Shown: piece after piece, positions 34,184 through 43,125 of the stretch
How the letters are laid out: every line of letters begins with the position of its first letter
Position numbering within the stretch: the stretch's first letter is position 1
From: Vibrio gallicus
Lineage (GTDB): Bacteria > Pseudomonadota > Gammaproteobacteria > Enterobacterales > Vibrionaceae
Direction: 5' to 3'
Length of the DNA stretch: 64,000 bases
Assembly: GCF_024346875.1 (NCBI RefSeq)
Contig: NZ_AP024872.1
Coordinates: 744,001 to 808,000, forward strand
The notes under the pieces: model-generated
What the model was told of the DNA's origin: nothing
Seen by the model: only the letters and a program-made list of their open reading frames with translations
Databases searched by the model: none
Program-made: the position numbers and the translations under genes

Positions 34184-35767
34184 TTAATCATTTATGAAAT
34201 CGTCTATTACAGGCTCATCCACCCTGTTAACTTCTTCGTACAGCTCACTCATTGAACCACCATCCATTGATAGCTTGCTTATCACTTCGCCATTCTTGAA
34301 ATAAATGCTGTAGGTGCGCTTTGTAGAGTTAATAACAACCTTGGTAAGTACTGACAGTAATTTATTATTAACGTCCTCTCTTGCCTTGGCTGTATTCAGT
34401 GCCATTCCTTCAAGGTTGGTGAGAGTGTTATCACTGGCTAGCTTTGCCTTATAATTAAGGGCTGTAAGCCTCTCTACCACGTTATCGAGTTGTTCCTGCT
34501 TAGTTGCTACATTACTCAGCATCTGCCCTTGTAGGTTGCTTGGTAGCTTTCCTAGAGCGTCTAAGCTGTTTTGTATCTCTTCTTCAATGGATGTCCTCAA
34601 TAAGTGAAGCTGTTGTAAATCATCTTCATCTATGCCCGTATCGCTAAATTTAACGTGCGCTATTGAGCGTAGTAGCACGTCTGTGAATTCAAACATCCTG
34701 AAGGTAGGCTCACTGCAACGGTTACTATCTAGTACTCGTACAGTACAAAGTCCACGTACATGCCCTTTACCTGCCACTGATTTAACACTGATAGCTTTTC
34801 CACAGTTAGAGCATATCGCTAATCCACGTAGAGGATTGTTGAATTGTTTAGTACGTCCACCTTTGATTACTCGCTTACTAGATATCTTTTGCAGTAGCTC
34901 AAAAGTGTCTTTATCGGTTAAAGGTGGAAAGAAATTCTCAACCTCAGTAAACGGCCTGCTGTAGTGTCCTACTGGTAAACCTTGGGCTTGTCTTATTTCC
35001 TTCTCTTGAAGGGTAAACGGCCTTGTCATCTTGTAAGAGCCGTACATAGAAATGTTAGTAAAAAATATCCTAACATTAGCAGTATCAAAAGTAGCAATAC
35101 TTGGTGGTGTCTCTGTGAATTCTTCTCGTATGGTGTCAGTGATGGTGTTTTGCCCCATACCTTGTAGACGTAAAGCAATAATACGTCTAGCTATATCTGC
35201 ATAACGGTTAAGTACGTATTTATCACCTTGCACATCAATCCACCAAGGTAAATAACGGCTCTGTATCATCTCTTCACCGTTAACTATGGCCTGCTTCTTC
35301 TTCTTAAAAGTGGAGGTTATACGCTCACTCTTCTGCTTAGATTCATCATTACTCAATTTAAGAGCAATCATCAGTTGGATATCTGCACCGAAATCGTACT
35401 CGCCTTTGTTCGAGAATGTAGCGTTTAACTTAACTATGTGAATGTCTACATGCTCTAAAATCTCTCCTATTACCTTACGAGCTTGTCTAGGGTCTAACCG
35501 ACTTAATCGGTCAGTTTCAGCAATAACTAGTACTGTCCCTTCTGGATAATGGCTTTTCTTAAGATTAGATATCAACTCACCTAACTCACCGTCAAGGTGT
35601 GTACCCTTAAAGGCACTTTGCCCTAGGTCGTTATAGTGGTCGATTATTTCCCAACCGTGTTTAGTGCAAGCCTCTTGTATTAGCGCATCTTGTCGCCTCT
35701 CACTATCACCCATAGATTGACGCTTTGTAGAGAATCGTATGTAACTTATTGCCTTGGTATTACTCAT
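34184..35767 (-). CDS. Large serine recombinase (integrase)
   Basis: 527 residues from ATG 35767, with CGGAG nine bases upstream; an ATG at 35818 is possible but lacks a binding site. The resolvase domain is clear: YIRFSTKRQS with the nucleophile Ser near residue 13, and LVIAETDRLSRLDPRQARKV. A recombinase domain and a zinc ribbon (CSNCGKAISVK plus two later Cys around residues 330-365) follow, then a coiled coil. It would insert and, with a directionality factor, excise the element. An att-like sequence lies 56 bases upstream. Confidence 0.93.
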   Translation of the reverse strand: MSNTKAISYIRFSTKRQSMGDSERRQDALIQEACTKHGWEIIDHYNDLGQSAFKGTHLDGELGELISNLKKSHYPEGTVLVIAETDRLSRLDPRQARKVIGEILEHVDIHIVKLNATFSNKGEYDFGADIQLMIALKLSNDESKQKSERITSTFKKKKQAIVNGEEMIQSRYLPWWIDVQGDKYVLNRYADIARRIIALRLQGMGQNTITDTIREEFTETPPSIATFDTANVRIFFTNISMYGSYKMTRPFTLQEKEIRQAQGLPVGHYSRPFTEVENFFPPLTDKDTFELLQKISSKRVIKGGRTKQFNNPLRGLAICSNCGKAISVKSVAGKGHVRGLCTVRVLDSNRCSEPTFRMFEFTDVLLRSIAHVKFSDTGIDEDDLQQLHLLRTSIEEEIQNSLDALGKLPSNLQGQMLSNVATKQEQLDNVVERLTALNYKAKLASDNTLTNLEGMALNTAKAREDVNNKLLSVLTKVVINSTKRTYSIYFKNGEVISKLSMDGGSMSELYEEVNRVDEPVIDDFIND

Positions 35768-35822
35768 AATAAAAAACTCCGAAATAGACTTATCTATCAC
35801 GGAGTATTGAATATTCATCTAT

Positions 35823-35843
35823 GGAGGTCAACCTTAAACAACC
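35823..35843. other. att-like sequence beside the integrase
   Basis: GGAGGTCAACCTTAAACAACC resembles the left end of the element at 23583-23606 (GGAGG, then TCACC and TTAGACAACC) with small gaps. Location next to the integrase start suits an attachment site, perhaps the junction of two tandem elements. Inferred. Confidence 0.4.
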
Positions 35844-35904
35844 ATCACCAACTAGAAATAGTTTGTTGTACGAAACGTAAACGAGTCGGCCACACGGAGT
35901 ACTT

Positions 35905-36285
35905 TTAGGCTTGAGGCTCGATACCTTGATAGTGTTTTCTGTAGAACTTCTCTTTAGCTGAGAGAGATGTATACCGTCTAGCACTAGCTTCTATATCAGC
36001 GTCTTGAGGTAGAGGTGAAGGGTTGCCGTATACGTCTGTACGATTGTTGTTGAAGTTGATATTAAAATCTCTTTCCCATACTGCGCTACCATCTTCTACC
36101 TTTGCTTCAATGATAATTTGTAGCTCTTCTGGTAAGGTTGGTAGCTCAGTAAGGTTGTAAGTGGTATACATGTAATTGAAGCCGTTCACTTTACCGTAAA
36201 GCATATCGTAATCTGTACCTAGCTTGTAATCGTGCCAGCGTTGTTTACGTGCTAGTACTGGCTTAAAATCTTGGTTATATCTCAT
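35905..36285 (-). CDS. Hypothetical element protein, 126 aa
   Basis: 126 residues, rich in aromatic and charged residues (MRYNQDFKPVLARKQRWHDY; ARRYTSLSAKEKFYRKHYQG). No family recognised. Last of three overlapping genes near the right end; its start overlaps the previous stop by four bases. Confidence 0.55.
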   Translation of the reverse strand: MRYNQDFKPVLARKQRWHDYKLGTDYDMLYGKVNGFNYMYTTYNLTELPTLPEELQIIIEAKVEDGSAVWERDFNINFNNNRTDVYGNPSPLPQDADIEASARRYTSLSAKEKFYRKHYQGIEPQA

Positions 36286-36662
36286 AGAAAAAATCTCTCT
36301 ACCTGCTTGAGAGTCATCTTAGTAAATGCTTCTCGTTGTCTAGGGCTAACATTCCAAGCTTTCAGGATTTGTGTCTCTGCATAATCTAGCGTCATCCCTT
36401 GCCATAGCTTGTAAGATAGTGACGGCTCTAATAACTCTACATCAAGGAATACGTTGTTAGATATATCGTAAACGCTCATAGAAGGGGTTAAACGTTGCTC
36501 TGCTAGGCGCTGTAGCTCTATCGTCATAGCGCTTACATAGTTAGGGTTATTGCTTGCTACGTTAATACTGATAGTGTCATGAGAGGGGTGAAAGTTGCTA
36601 GGTTGTATAACTCTGAAATTGAATGTACCCATTGTAGTTGTAAAGGAGTGGGGGCTACTCAT
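36282..36662 (-). CDS. Hypothetical element protein, 126 aa
   Basis: 126 residues (MSSPHSFTTTMGTFNFRVIQ ... TKMTLKQVERFFL). No family recognised. It overlaps both neighbours, which supports a three-gene transcript. Confidence 0.55.
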   Translation of the reverse strand: MSSPHSFTTTMGTFNFRVIQPSNFHPSHDTISINVASNNPNYVSAMTIELQRLAEQRLTPSMSVYDISNNVFLDVELLEPSLSYKLWQGMTLDYAETQILKAWNVSPRQREAFTKMTLKQVERFFL

Positions 36663-36816
36663 CTAAAAATCTCCTCACTGTATTGTAATCTTTACCAATA
36701 AATACGCTTAATGCTACTTGTTTGATGCCTACGCTTTCTAGAAAGTGAAGCTCTTCAGTAGTGATAACACTACCCTTTGTAATAAGCTTGCTAGCTAATT
36801 CATCTTTATTAATCAT
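36655..36816 (-). CDS. Small element protein, about 53 aa
   Basis: Probable start ATG 36816 (MINKDELASKLITKGSVITT), with AAGGA ten bases upstream; the frame continues back to 36846 across the proposed right junction. The middle and C-terminus (LHFLESVGIKQVALSVFIGK then DYNTVRRFLDE) could be a small helix-turn-helix. It is the outermost gene of the element. Confidence 0.5.
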   Translation of the reverse strand: MINKDELASKLITKGSVITTEELHFLESVGIKQVALSVFIGKDYNTVRRFLDE

Positions 36817-36819
36817 TGT

Positions 36820-37512
36820 TTGTTTATCCTTATACTTGGTCGGCATAAGGTGATACCCACAATACTAGAAATACTGTCTCGCAGTAACCTGCCCCTATCA
36901 CTGCACAGTATTAGTTGTGCTGTTGAATTAAACAAAACCACAGTGCATGGTTTATTAGCGACCTTACATGCATTGGGTTACGTCACAAAAGAGCAGCACG
37001 GATACAGCCTAGGATTGAGATTTCGTGAACTATCTAAACCGCTAGAGCAGAAAGATGAAAAGATCCGTCAACAATTCAATCCATTACTCCAAAAAATGGC
37101 TCAATTAAGTAACAATACCGCGTACTTAGCCGTGCAAAGTGGTATTCAAGAATACTTATATATCGACGCTATCGAGCAATCCAACCCGCTGACTATCCAT
37201 AGCCCTCGTGGAAACAGAGAAGGACTCACAACCTCAGCCATAGGTAAGGTTTTCTTAGCCCTTAATGACGATTTAAAGCGCACCCTTCGCCGCTTAGATA
37301 AAATGCCTGATTCACTAGAAAATGAACTTAAAATCGTCAAACAACAGGGTTTCGCCCTCGATCTTGAGCGAGCAGAGCGGGGATTAAATTGCCTAGCTAT
37401 CCCTTTGTATGCTGATGGAAAATTAGCCGCAGTTGCTGGAATAAGTGGTTCCGCAACACAACTGACTCCAGCCAAATTACGTCATTTTGCCCAGCTATTC
37501 CTACGTAGCTGA
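36820..37512 (+). CDS. IclR-family regulator, original 5' end displaced
   Basis: The native part begins at V (GTG 36850) and carries a winged helix (LSLHSISCAVELNKTTVHGL, LLATLHALGYVTKEQHGYSL) and an effector domain with GLTTSAIGKVFLALN and GFALDLERAERGLNCLAIPL, all typical of IclR. Upstream codons to TTG 36820 come from the element. The original start appears to lie 13.3 kb away at 23539. Whether the gene is expressed from a new start is unknown: ATAAGG directly abuts GTG 36850, which is too close. It may control the SDR gene downstream or the M42 gene. Confidence 0.8.
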   Translation: MFILILGRHKVIPTILEILSRSNLPLSLHSISCAVELNKTTVHGLLATLHALGYVTKEQHGYSLGLRFRELSKPLEQKDEKIRQQFNPLLQKMAQLSNNTAYLAVQSGIQEYLYIDAIEQSNPLTIHSPRGNREGLTTSAIGKVFLALNDDLKRTLRRLDKMPDSLENELKIVKQQGFALDLERAERGLNCLAIPLYADGKLAAVAGISGSATQLTPAKLRHFAQLFLRS

Positions 37513-37631
37513 CAATAGAATATTCGACATTATCGAATGCTAAGGAGTTATTTAGGTGATCTCTTTATATCTACAAGCAATCAGATAAGCTCAGTCTCAA
37601 TATTAAATACACAAATTTATGTGAGGTATAC

Positions 37632-38321
37632 ATGTCTGTCGCGCTTATTACCGGTGCTAATCGTGGTCTAGGGCTAGAGTTTGTTCAACAATATCTTAGC
37701 AAGGGGTGGCGCGTATTAGCCGCTTGCCGAGACCCTGAAAATGCGACTTCCCTAAACAAGCTTGCTCAAAATGGCAACGTTGAAATACTGCAACTTGATG
37801 TAACAGATGAGACCAGTATCAATCAATTAGGCGCCGTACTTACAGGGCAAGCCATTGACCATCTAGTCCTTAACGCTGGTGTGCTGGGTACGGAATGTTC
37901 CACTTTGGGAAATATGACACAAGTGAACTGGTTAGAGGTACTAAACATTAATACTGTTGCTCCTGCCCTGCTTATTCAAATGCTGTACAACAACGTTGCC
38001 AGCAGCGAGCACAAAACTATCGTGGGTATCTCAAGTCGCGTTGCTAGCATTGGTGACAATGGCTCAGGCAATATGTATAGCTATCGCACCTCAAAAGCCG
38101 CGCTTAATCAGATCTTAGTATCGGCAGCGCGCAACCTGAGCCAGTACGGGATAAAAACCCTTGCGGTCCATCCGGGCTGGGTAAAAACAGATATGGGTGG
38201 AGAAGATGCGACCTTCACCCCGCAACAAAGTGTCAGTGGTATCATCCATCAAGCGCAGAGCTTAACCCTAGAGCAATCAGGCAGTTTCAAGGTATTTGAT
38301 GGCTCTAACATTGAATGGTAA
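37632..38321 (+). CDS. Short-chain dehydrogenase/reductase (SDR)
   Basis: 229 residues, classical SDR: cofactor loop TGANRGLG at 7-14, LDVTD, NAG in LVLNAGVLG, catalytic Ser in GISSRVAS and Tyr-x3-Lys in YRTSKAAL. The substrate is unknown. GAGG lies upstream of the ATG. It follows the IclR gene by 119 bases and ends at a good terminator, so the two may be one unit. Confidence 0.9.
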   Translation: MSVALITGANRGLGLEFVQQYLSKGWRVLAACRDPENATSLNKLAQNGNVEILQLDVTDETSINQLGAVLTGQAIDHLVLNAGVLGTECSTLGNMTQVNWLEVLNINTVAPALLIQMLYNNVASSEHKTIVGISSRVASIGDNGSGNMYSYRTSKAALNQILVSAARNLSQYGIKTLAVHPGWVKTDMGGEDATFTPQQSVSGIIHQAQSLTLEQSGSFKVFDGSNIEW

Positions 38322-38379
38322 TCAATCCGTTGTGGCAAGTCGTTAACCGCTTTAACCATCACTAATACATCTATCCTAG

Positions 38380-38404
38380 CACCCTATTCCAAGGGTGTTT
38401 TTTT
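38380..38404 (+). terminator. Terminator after the SDR gene
   Basis: CACCCT and AGGGTG with a six-base loop, then seven T. Confidence 0.82.
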
Positions 38405-38654
38405 ATGCCTTCACTTATCTTCGAGCAGGTTAGCGCGTCACTAAACCGCGAAATTATAAAGATTAAAAGTGTGCGATTGATCGCTCAAAAGGAGTGTAAC
38501 AGCTTGTTTCATGTATCTTTGGGTATTAGGTAAGTATAAAAGTGAGTACGCGGTAAGGTGTGTTATCCATTTTATTAACACCCTACAACTCACGGTTCGA
38601 TAAACTAAAATGGAAGTTTATTACTTTTCGAACCGATTCTTAGGTTCGGGTAAT

Positions 38655-39275
38655 ATGAAAGCAACAGATTTTTTGAGTACAAGGATTTACAAAATAATCT
38701 TCATTCTAATCGTAGTCTTGATCTCAAATCATGCATTAAGTGCTGAATATCATTCCTATAAGATGAAAGGTAGCAATAGATATACCCTAGTTATTAATGG
38801 TGACATAAATAACCATGAGTATCATAAGTTTAAAAAATATATATCTACTACTAACCTCGATATCTCTACTGTTGTTTTGCAATCTAATGGTGGTTATTTT
38901 GAAGAAGCGTTAAAAATATCTGATTTTATCCACAAAAAACACTGGCATACACTAGTAGAAACCTATTGTAACTCCAGCTGCGTCTATTTATTTTTAGCTG
39001 GTAAGCAACCAACCATGCGAAAAATAGCGAACATTAATATTCATAGCCCTTATACCGGAACACTGGGCGTAAATCACAAGCAGGATAAAAAACACTCCAA
39101 GTTTTATATTCATCTCTTAACAAAGTTAACCAATTATATAAAAAATAAGAAATTAGCTAAGTTAGTACTCGAAAAGATGTATGACACCCCATCGACCAGC
39201 AAATTCGCACTAAACAGTATCAACCAGAAAAATAACCACTGGCATGTTATCAATCATAGCCTTCTCTTTGGATAA
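38655..39275 (+). CDS. Periplasmic ClpP-like protein, orphan
   Basis: 206 residues from ATG 38655; a start at 38610 would put residues before the signal segment. The N-terminus is a signal peptide or anchor (IIFILIVVLISNHALSA). The body has the ClpP/crotonase-type pattern: VVLQSNGGYFEEALKISDFI and then YCNSSCVYLFLAGKQPTMRK, where CNSSC fits the C-x-S-x-C site of the periplasmic ClpP-like group (COG3904 as I recall it). INIHSPYTG follows. AT-rich and without clear partners; possibly acquired. Function unknown. The 333 bases before it hold only the SDR terminator. Confidence 0.6.
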   Translation: MKATDFLSTRIYKIIFILIVVLISNHALSAEYHSYKMKGSNRYTLVINGDINNHEYHKFKKYISTTNLDISTVVLQSNGGYFEEALKISDFIHKKHWHTLVETYCNSSCVYLFLAGKQPTMRKIANINIHSPYTGTLGVNHKQDKKHSKFYIHLLTKLTNYIKNKKLAKLVLEKMYDTPSTSKFALNSINQKNNHWHVINHSLLFG

Positions 39276-39276
39276 A

Positions 39277-40116
39277 CTAGATTAGTGTTATAGCAGAGGA
39301 TTTAACTTTCTCGATAATCCATTGCAGGATATCCTTATTGACTAGGTTTCTATTGGCGACAATCAAGTACAGATCGACACTACCCATAACATCTGACACG
39401 TAAAATTCATTCTCATCTAGGCTTGCAGCACGCTCTTTTGACACAATGCCTACATACTTAGAGTTTCTAATAATTTCATAAAATGAAATCACGCTATCAA
39501 TAAGATAATCGCCACTTTTGGGGTTAGCTACGAATTTTTCGTTGTAATCATCTAGCCACTTTAGCTTGACCAATCTTTCATCGCTAATATTAATGTTAGA
39601 TGTATGGTGTTTTTTAGAATAAACAAACACTAACTCAAATGAAGATAACTTCTGACAGGTATAGCGTCTATCTTTTATTGGTACCTTATCAATAAATAGG
39701 TCGAGTTCTCCAATCAACAAGTCCGAATAGACTTTCTCTCTTGCTGGGTAGTTGTTCACCTCTCTAAAAGAAAAGTTTTCTCCAAGCAGTTCTTCATCAT
39801 GTAATAATTTGAAAAATATATCACTATGCAATTGAATTGGCTTCAATAACTTAACTTGAGGGGAGCTTTTCCTAAATAACTCATACTCATGGTTAATATT
39901 AAATAGATTATCTACAATACTATAATATAGAGCGCGACCTTCAGTTGTAGGTGTGTTTTTTATACCATCTTTAATGAATAGCTTTTTACCACAATCTTCT
40001 TCAAGGGCGGTAATTGCTCTAGAGAGCGTAGCAATAGAAGTTCCTGCCTTTTGGGCTGAATCTCTAAAGCTGTCACCCTCATAAATATATTTAAATAGAA
40101 CGAGTTCTTTTAACAT
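39277..40116 (-). CDS. LysR-family transcriptional regulator
   Basis: 279 residues: N-terminal HTH (SFRDSAQKAGTSIATLSRAI then LEEDCGKKLFIKDG) and a substrate-binding domain with LLIGELDLFIDKVP and SKYVGIVSKERAA. AT-rich. It converges on the ClpP-like gene with one base between stops. No divergent target gene adjoins it, since queC upstream is on the same strand. Confidence 0.85.
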   Translation of the reverse strand: MLKELVLFKYIYEGDSFRDSAQKAGTSIATLSRAITALEEDCGKKLFIKDGIKNTPTTEGRALYYSIVDNLFNINHEYELFRKSSPQVKLLKPIQLHSDIFFKLLHDEELLGENFSFREVNNYPAREKVYSDLLIGELDLFIDKVPIKDRRYTCQKLSSFELVFVYSKKHHTSNINISDERLVKLKWLDDYNEKFVANPKSGDYLIDSVISFYEIIRNSKYVGIVSKERAASLDENEFYVSDVMGSVDLYLIVANRNLVNKDILQWIIEKVKSSAITLI

Positions 40117-40271
40117 AATGGTAATAATACCGTTTAATATAATCTATTAATTAGAATACCATCACTCATGTGCCTTAATTTCACTAAATATCATAAAAAA
40201 GTGGTAAGTAGCGAAAGCAATGAACTTTGGTTTACGTATAAATAAAATGCATGTTAGTTCAGAAACAATAA

Positions 40272-40297
40272 ACGCCCTATAAATAAATATAGGGCGT
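40272..40297. terminator. Hairpin downstream of queC
   Basis: ACGCCCTATA and TATAGGGCGT form a perfect 10-base stem; the T-run is weak on the minus strand. The 208-base gap 40117-40324 holds nothing else evident. Confidence 0.6.
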
Positions 40298-40324
40298 CAA
40301 TATCAAGTTAATTATGGACGGTAT

Positions 40325-41008
40325 TTACGCTTTGTTAAGGTAATCGTCCATTATCTTAGATTTATTATCTAGATAGTCTTTGAGACCATTGGCGCGAAGC
40401 AAACATGCAGGGCAGTCTCCGCAACCCGCACCAACAATGCCGTTATAACAGGTTAAACTTTCATTTTTTACTAGCTCAAGAGACGCATAGTGATCAGCCA
40501 TTGCCCACGTTTCAGCCTTGTTTAACCACATCAATGGCGTTTTGATCTCTAATTGATAATCCATACCCAGAGCTAAAGCCGAGTTCATCGACTTAACAAA
40601 CTCATCACGACAATCGGGATAACCAGAAAAGTCTGTTTCGCATACGCCTGTAATCAAGGTCTTAGCCCCAACTTGATATGCGTAGATACCGGCCAAAGTA
40701 AGAAACAAGATATTGCGCCCTGGAACAAAAGAATTTGGTAATCCGTTATCCTGCAATTCATGGGACACCGCAATATCATCACGAGTTAGTGAACTGGCAG
40801 CCAACTCATTTAGCAGTGTCACATCCATCACTTTATGTGCTTTTACACCCAGTTTTTTAGCAACAGCCTTAGCAACTTCAATCTCTTGGCGATGGCGCTG
40901 ACCATAATCATAAGTAATCGCATGTACTTCATCGTACTGTTGCAAGGCCTGAACCAGGCATGTAGTCGAATCTTGACCACCGCTGAAAATCACGACAGCT
41001 TTATTCAT
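40325..41008 (-). CDS. queC: 7-cyano-7-deazaguanine synthase QueC
   Basis: 227 residues: N-terminal PP-loop [28 protein letters not shown] and a zinc site near the C-terminus ([19 protein letters not shown]). It makes preQ0 from carboxy-deazaguanine with ATP and ammonia in queuosine synthesis. No other queuosine genes adjoin it. Confidence 0.95.
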   Translation of the reverse strand: MNKAVVIFSGGQDSTTCLVQALQQYDEVHAITYDYGQRHRQEIEVAKAVAKKLGVKAHKVMDVTLLNELAASSLTRDDIAVSHELQDNGLPNSFVPGRNILFLTLAGIYAYQVGAKTLITGVCETDFSGYPDCRDEFVKSMNSALALGMDYQLEIKTPLMWLNKAETWAMADHYASLELVKNESLTCYNGIVGAGCGDCPACLLRANGLKDYLDNKSKIMDDYLNKA

Positions 41009-41070
41009 TAGTTAATCCTGTTATCTTTGATGTGGCAAATGTAGCAAAAGTCACCAGCTTATTCGAGAAG

Positions 41071-42468
41071 CTAATTGTTTCCTGGGAGGTCTTTTTGCTG
41101 CAACTTGGCATTTTTTAATGTTCTATGTAGCAGTTGACTATAGATTGGTTGACCACCCAACATTTGGGCTACCATTACAGCCCCTAGGCAAGTAATAATC
41201 AAAGGCAATATCAAATAATAGTTATTGGTCATCTCTATAACCAACAGGATACCCGTTATCGGTGCGCGAACGGTAGCTGCGAACAGCGCCCCCATACCAG
41301 CAATCGCGAACATACCCGGCTCTAAGCCTGGGATTGGGAAATAGCTTTGGATAATCAAACCAAAGCTATATCCGAATAAGGTGCCTAGCGCCAACATCGG
41401 GGCAAAGATACCGCCTGGCGCACCGGAACCAAAACAGATAAGCGTAGTGATAACTCGGCCAATAAACAGTAGAGCCAGCATTGAAATAGAAAAGCTACCA
41501 TTAGTAATCTCTGGGATAAGCTCAATACCACCACCCGTTAATTCTGGGAGGTAAAGCAACAGCAAGCCAAACGTACCACCAATTACCGAACCGGTAATAA
41601 GATAACGTTTGCGGTCATTCTTATGCAGGGCTGCGAACTTATCTTGTGAAAACGTGATCAATCTATTGAAACAAACACCGATACAACCGAACAATCCACC
41701 GAGCAATAAAAACAACCATAAAGAGTTGAGTTCAGGCGTGCTGTATTGCGGCATTGTGATTACCGCTTCTTGCCCCATAATAGAGCGAAATACAATATTT
41801 GATAAAATAGCCGAGATAATAACAGCGCGGATAGAGATCAAAGAATAACGAAACTGAGGGCGCATCTCTTCAACCACAAACATGATACCGGCAAGGGGTG
41901 CATTAAATGCCGCCGCAAGACCACCGGCTGCGCCAGATGCCAACAATGAATGACGAGTATCATCATCTTTAATTCTGAAAATGTCAGTAACCATACGACC
42001 AACGGCACCGGCCATCTGTACAGTTGGACCTTCTCGGCCTAATACCATACCAGAGCCCAATGCACCCATACCGCCAATAAATTTCACTGGTATCACGCGC
42101 CACCAGCGCACTGGACGGATATTGTCCATTGCACCTTCAATTTCTGGAATACCTGAGCCAGCAGCTTCTTTAGCAAATCTGTTTACTAAGAAGTAACCCA
42201 CAAAAGCAAGACCGCCACTGATAAGGATAGCCGCTAACCATAACGGCAAGGCGCTACTTAATTCGCTCTTCAACCAATCGGTTCGAGTCTCAGAAACAAA
42301 ATGAACAGCAACCTGAAAATAGGTGCCAACAAGCCCAGCAATAATACCGACGATTGCAGCTAAAATAAGTACAGGAAAGCGAGTTGTCCCACGAGCGATA
42401 AACTGATTAATAGCATCTTTCGGTACACGTGATAACGCAGATTTTATCAATACTTCTCGCTTGGTCAT
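41071..42468 (-). CDS. clcA: H+/Cl- exchange transporter ClcA
   Basis: 465 residues with the CLC signatures: GSGIPEIEGAM, GREGPTVQMAG and GSGAPGGIFAPMLALG. It exchanges chloride for protons across the inner membrane and in enteric bacteria aids extreme acid resistance. Length and order of helices match E. coli ClcA. The start is ATG 42468, after AGAGAG. Confidence 0.94.
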   Translation of the reverse strand: MTKREVLIKSALSRVPKDAINQFIARGTTRFPVLILAAIVGIIAGLVGTYFQVAVHFVSETRTDWLKSELSSALPLWLAAILISGGLAFVGYFLVNRFAKEAAGSGIPEIEGAMDNIRPVRWWRVIPVKFIGGMGALGSGMVLGREGPTVQMAGAVGRMVTDIFRIKDDDTRHSLLASGAAGGLAAAFNAPLAGIMFVVEEMRPQFRYSLISIRAVIISAILSNIVFRSIMGQEAVITMPQYSTPELNSLWLFLLLGGLFGCIGVCFNRLITFSQDKFAALHKNDRKRYLITGSVIGGTFGLLLLYLPELTGGGIELIPEITNGSFSISMLALLFIGRVITTLICFGSGAPGGIFAPMLALGTLFGYSFGLIIQSYFPIPGLEPGMFAIAGMGALFAATVRAPITGILLVIEMTNNYYLILPLIITCLGAVMVAQMLGGQPIYSQLLHRTLKNAKLQQKDLPGNN

Positions 42469-43070
42469 TGTTGAACTCTCTTAGATAAACATCTTATATG
42501 AAATAGTAGCGTTGCTGATTGTAACCATCAGATTTTCATTGTCTCTAGCAAGCGAACCGAAACGCTTTTGATGACTTGTTGCTTTATCATCAGTTCCAAT
42601 CGCTATATTTATAGAATAGTCGCTACATATATGATGCGTGCTTTTATTAGTGCAATCACACTTCTCAACATTCGAGTAGCCACTTCAAATTCTATGAATC
42701 ATGACAATTTTTAGGTCAACTTAGGGAAAACAGCAAAGTTATCCATGTAATTTAATGAAGTGATGCATTCAAAAAGAACAACCGGATAAAATTTCGCTCA
42801 GGTTGATTATACGCTTAGGTTGGTGAAGCGCTCATGACTAATCATGCAAATTAGATTTTCATTAATGACGTTCTAGCAAGTTGATCACCCTTGATCTAAA
42901 CCAATAAAACACATCAAAAACAAACACTTACAGACATTCTGATTTATTGACTAAAAATCTCACCTCAGATCGAACGTGCATACAAGCACGATCGTAAATT
43001 GTTATTCAATTTACAAAAAATTATATCTGTCCTCGACAATCTTCCTACATAGAAAACCTAAGTAATCATA
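42469..43070. other. About 600 bases upstream of clcA without a gene
   Basis: No frame or RNA gene was recognised on either strand. It must contain the clcA promoter. AT-rich, with no clear repeat. Confidence 0.5.
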
Positions 43071-43111
43071 AAAAGGCCACTTAGGGAGAATTTCTCCCTA
43101 AGTGGCCTTTT
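43071..43111. terminator. Strong terminator after ttrA
   Basis: A perfect 20-base stem (AAAAGGCCACTTAGGGAGAA with its complement) around one base, with T-runs on both sides. It ends the ttrBCA transcript. Confidence 0.92.
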
Positions 43112-43125
43112 TATTAAGAAACGAC

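Larger units (their letters stand above)
23585..36850. mobile_element. Integrated serine-integrase element with tail genes, about 13.26 kb
   Basis: Boundaries are proposed at an AGG shared by both flanks (23585-23587 and 36848-36850), where removing the insert restores an IclR reading frame. Inside are a large serine integrase, small AT-rich minus-strand genes with phage-like overlaps, tape measure and Dit-like tail proteins, and a long ORF-free segment. Capsid, portal, terminase, lysis and replication genes are not recognisable, so it is not a complete phage. A phage satellite or a decayed prophage is possible. A second att-like site at 35825 may divide it into a 12.2-kb and a 1.0-kb unit. 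Confidence 0.7.

Noticed and set aside
23256..36860. A long perfect direct repeat as att sites
   Set aside because: No shared run longer than a few bases was found between the flanks by eye; only the AGG core with reading-frame support remains.
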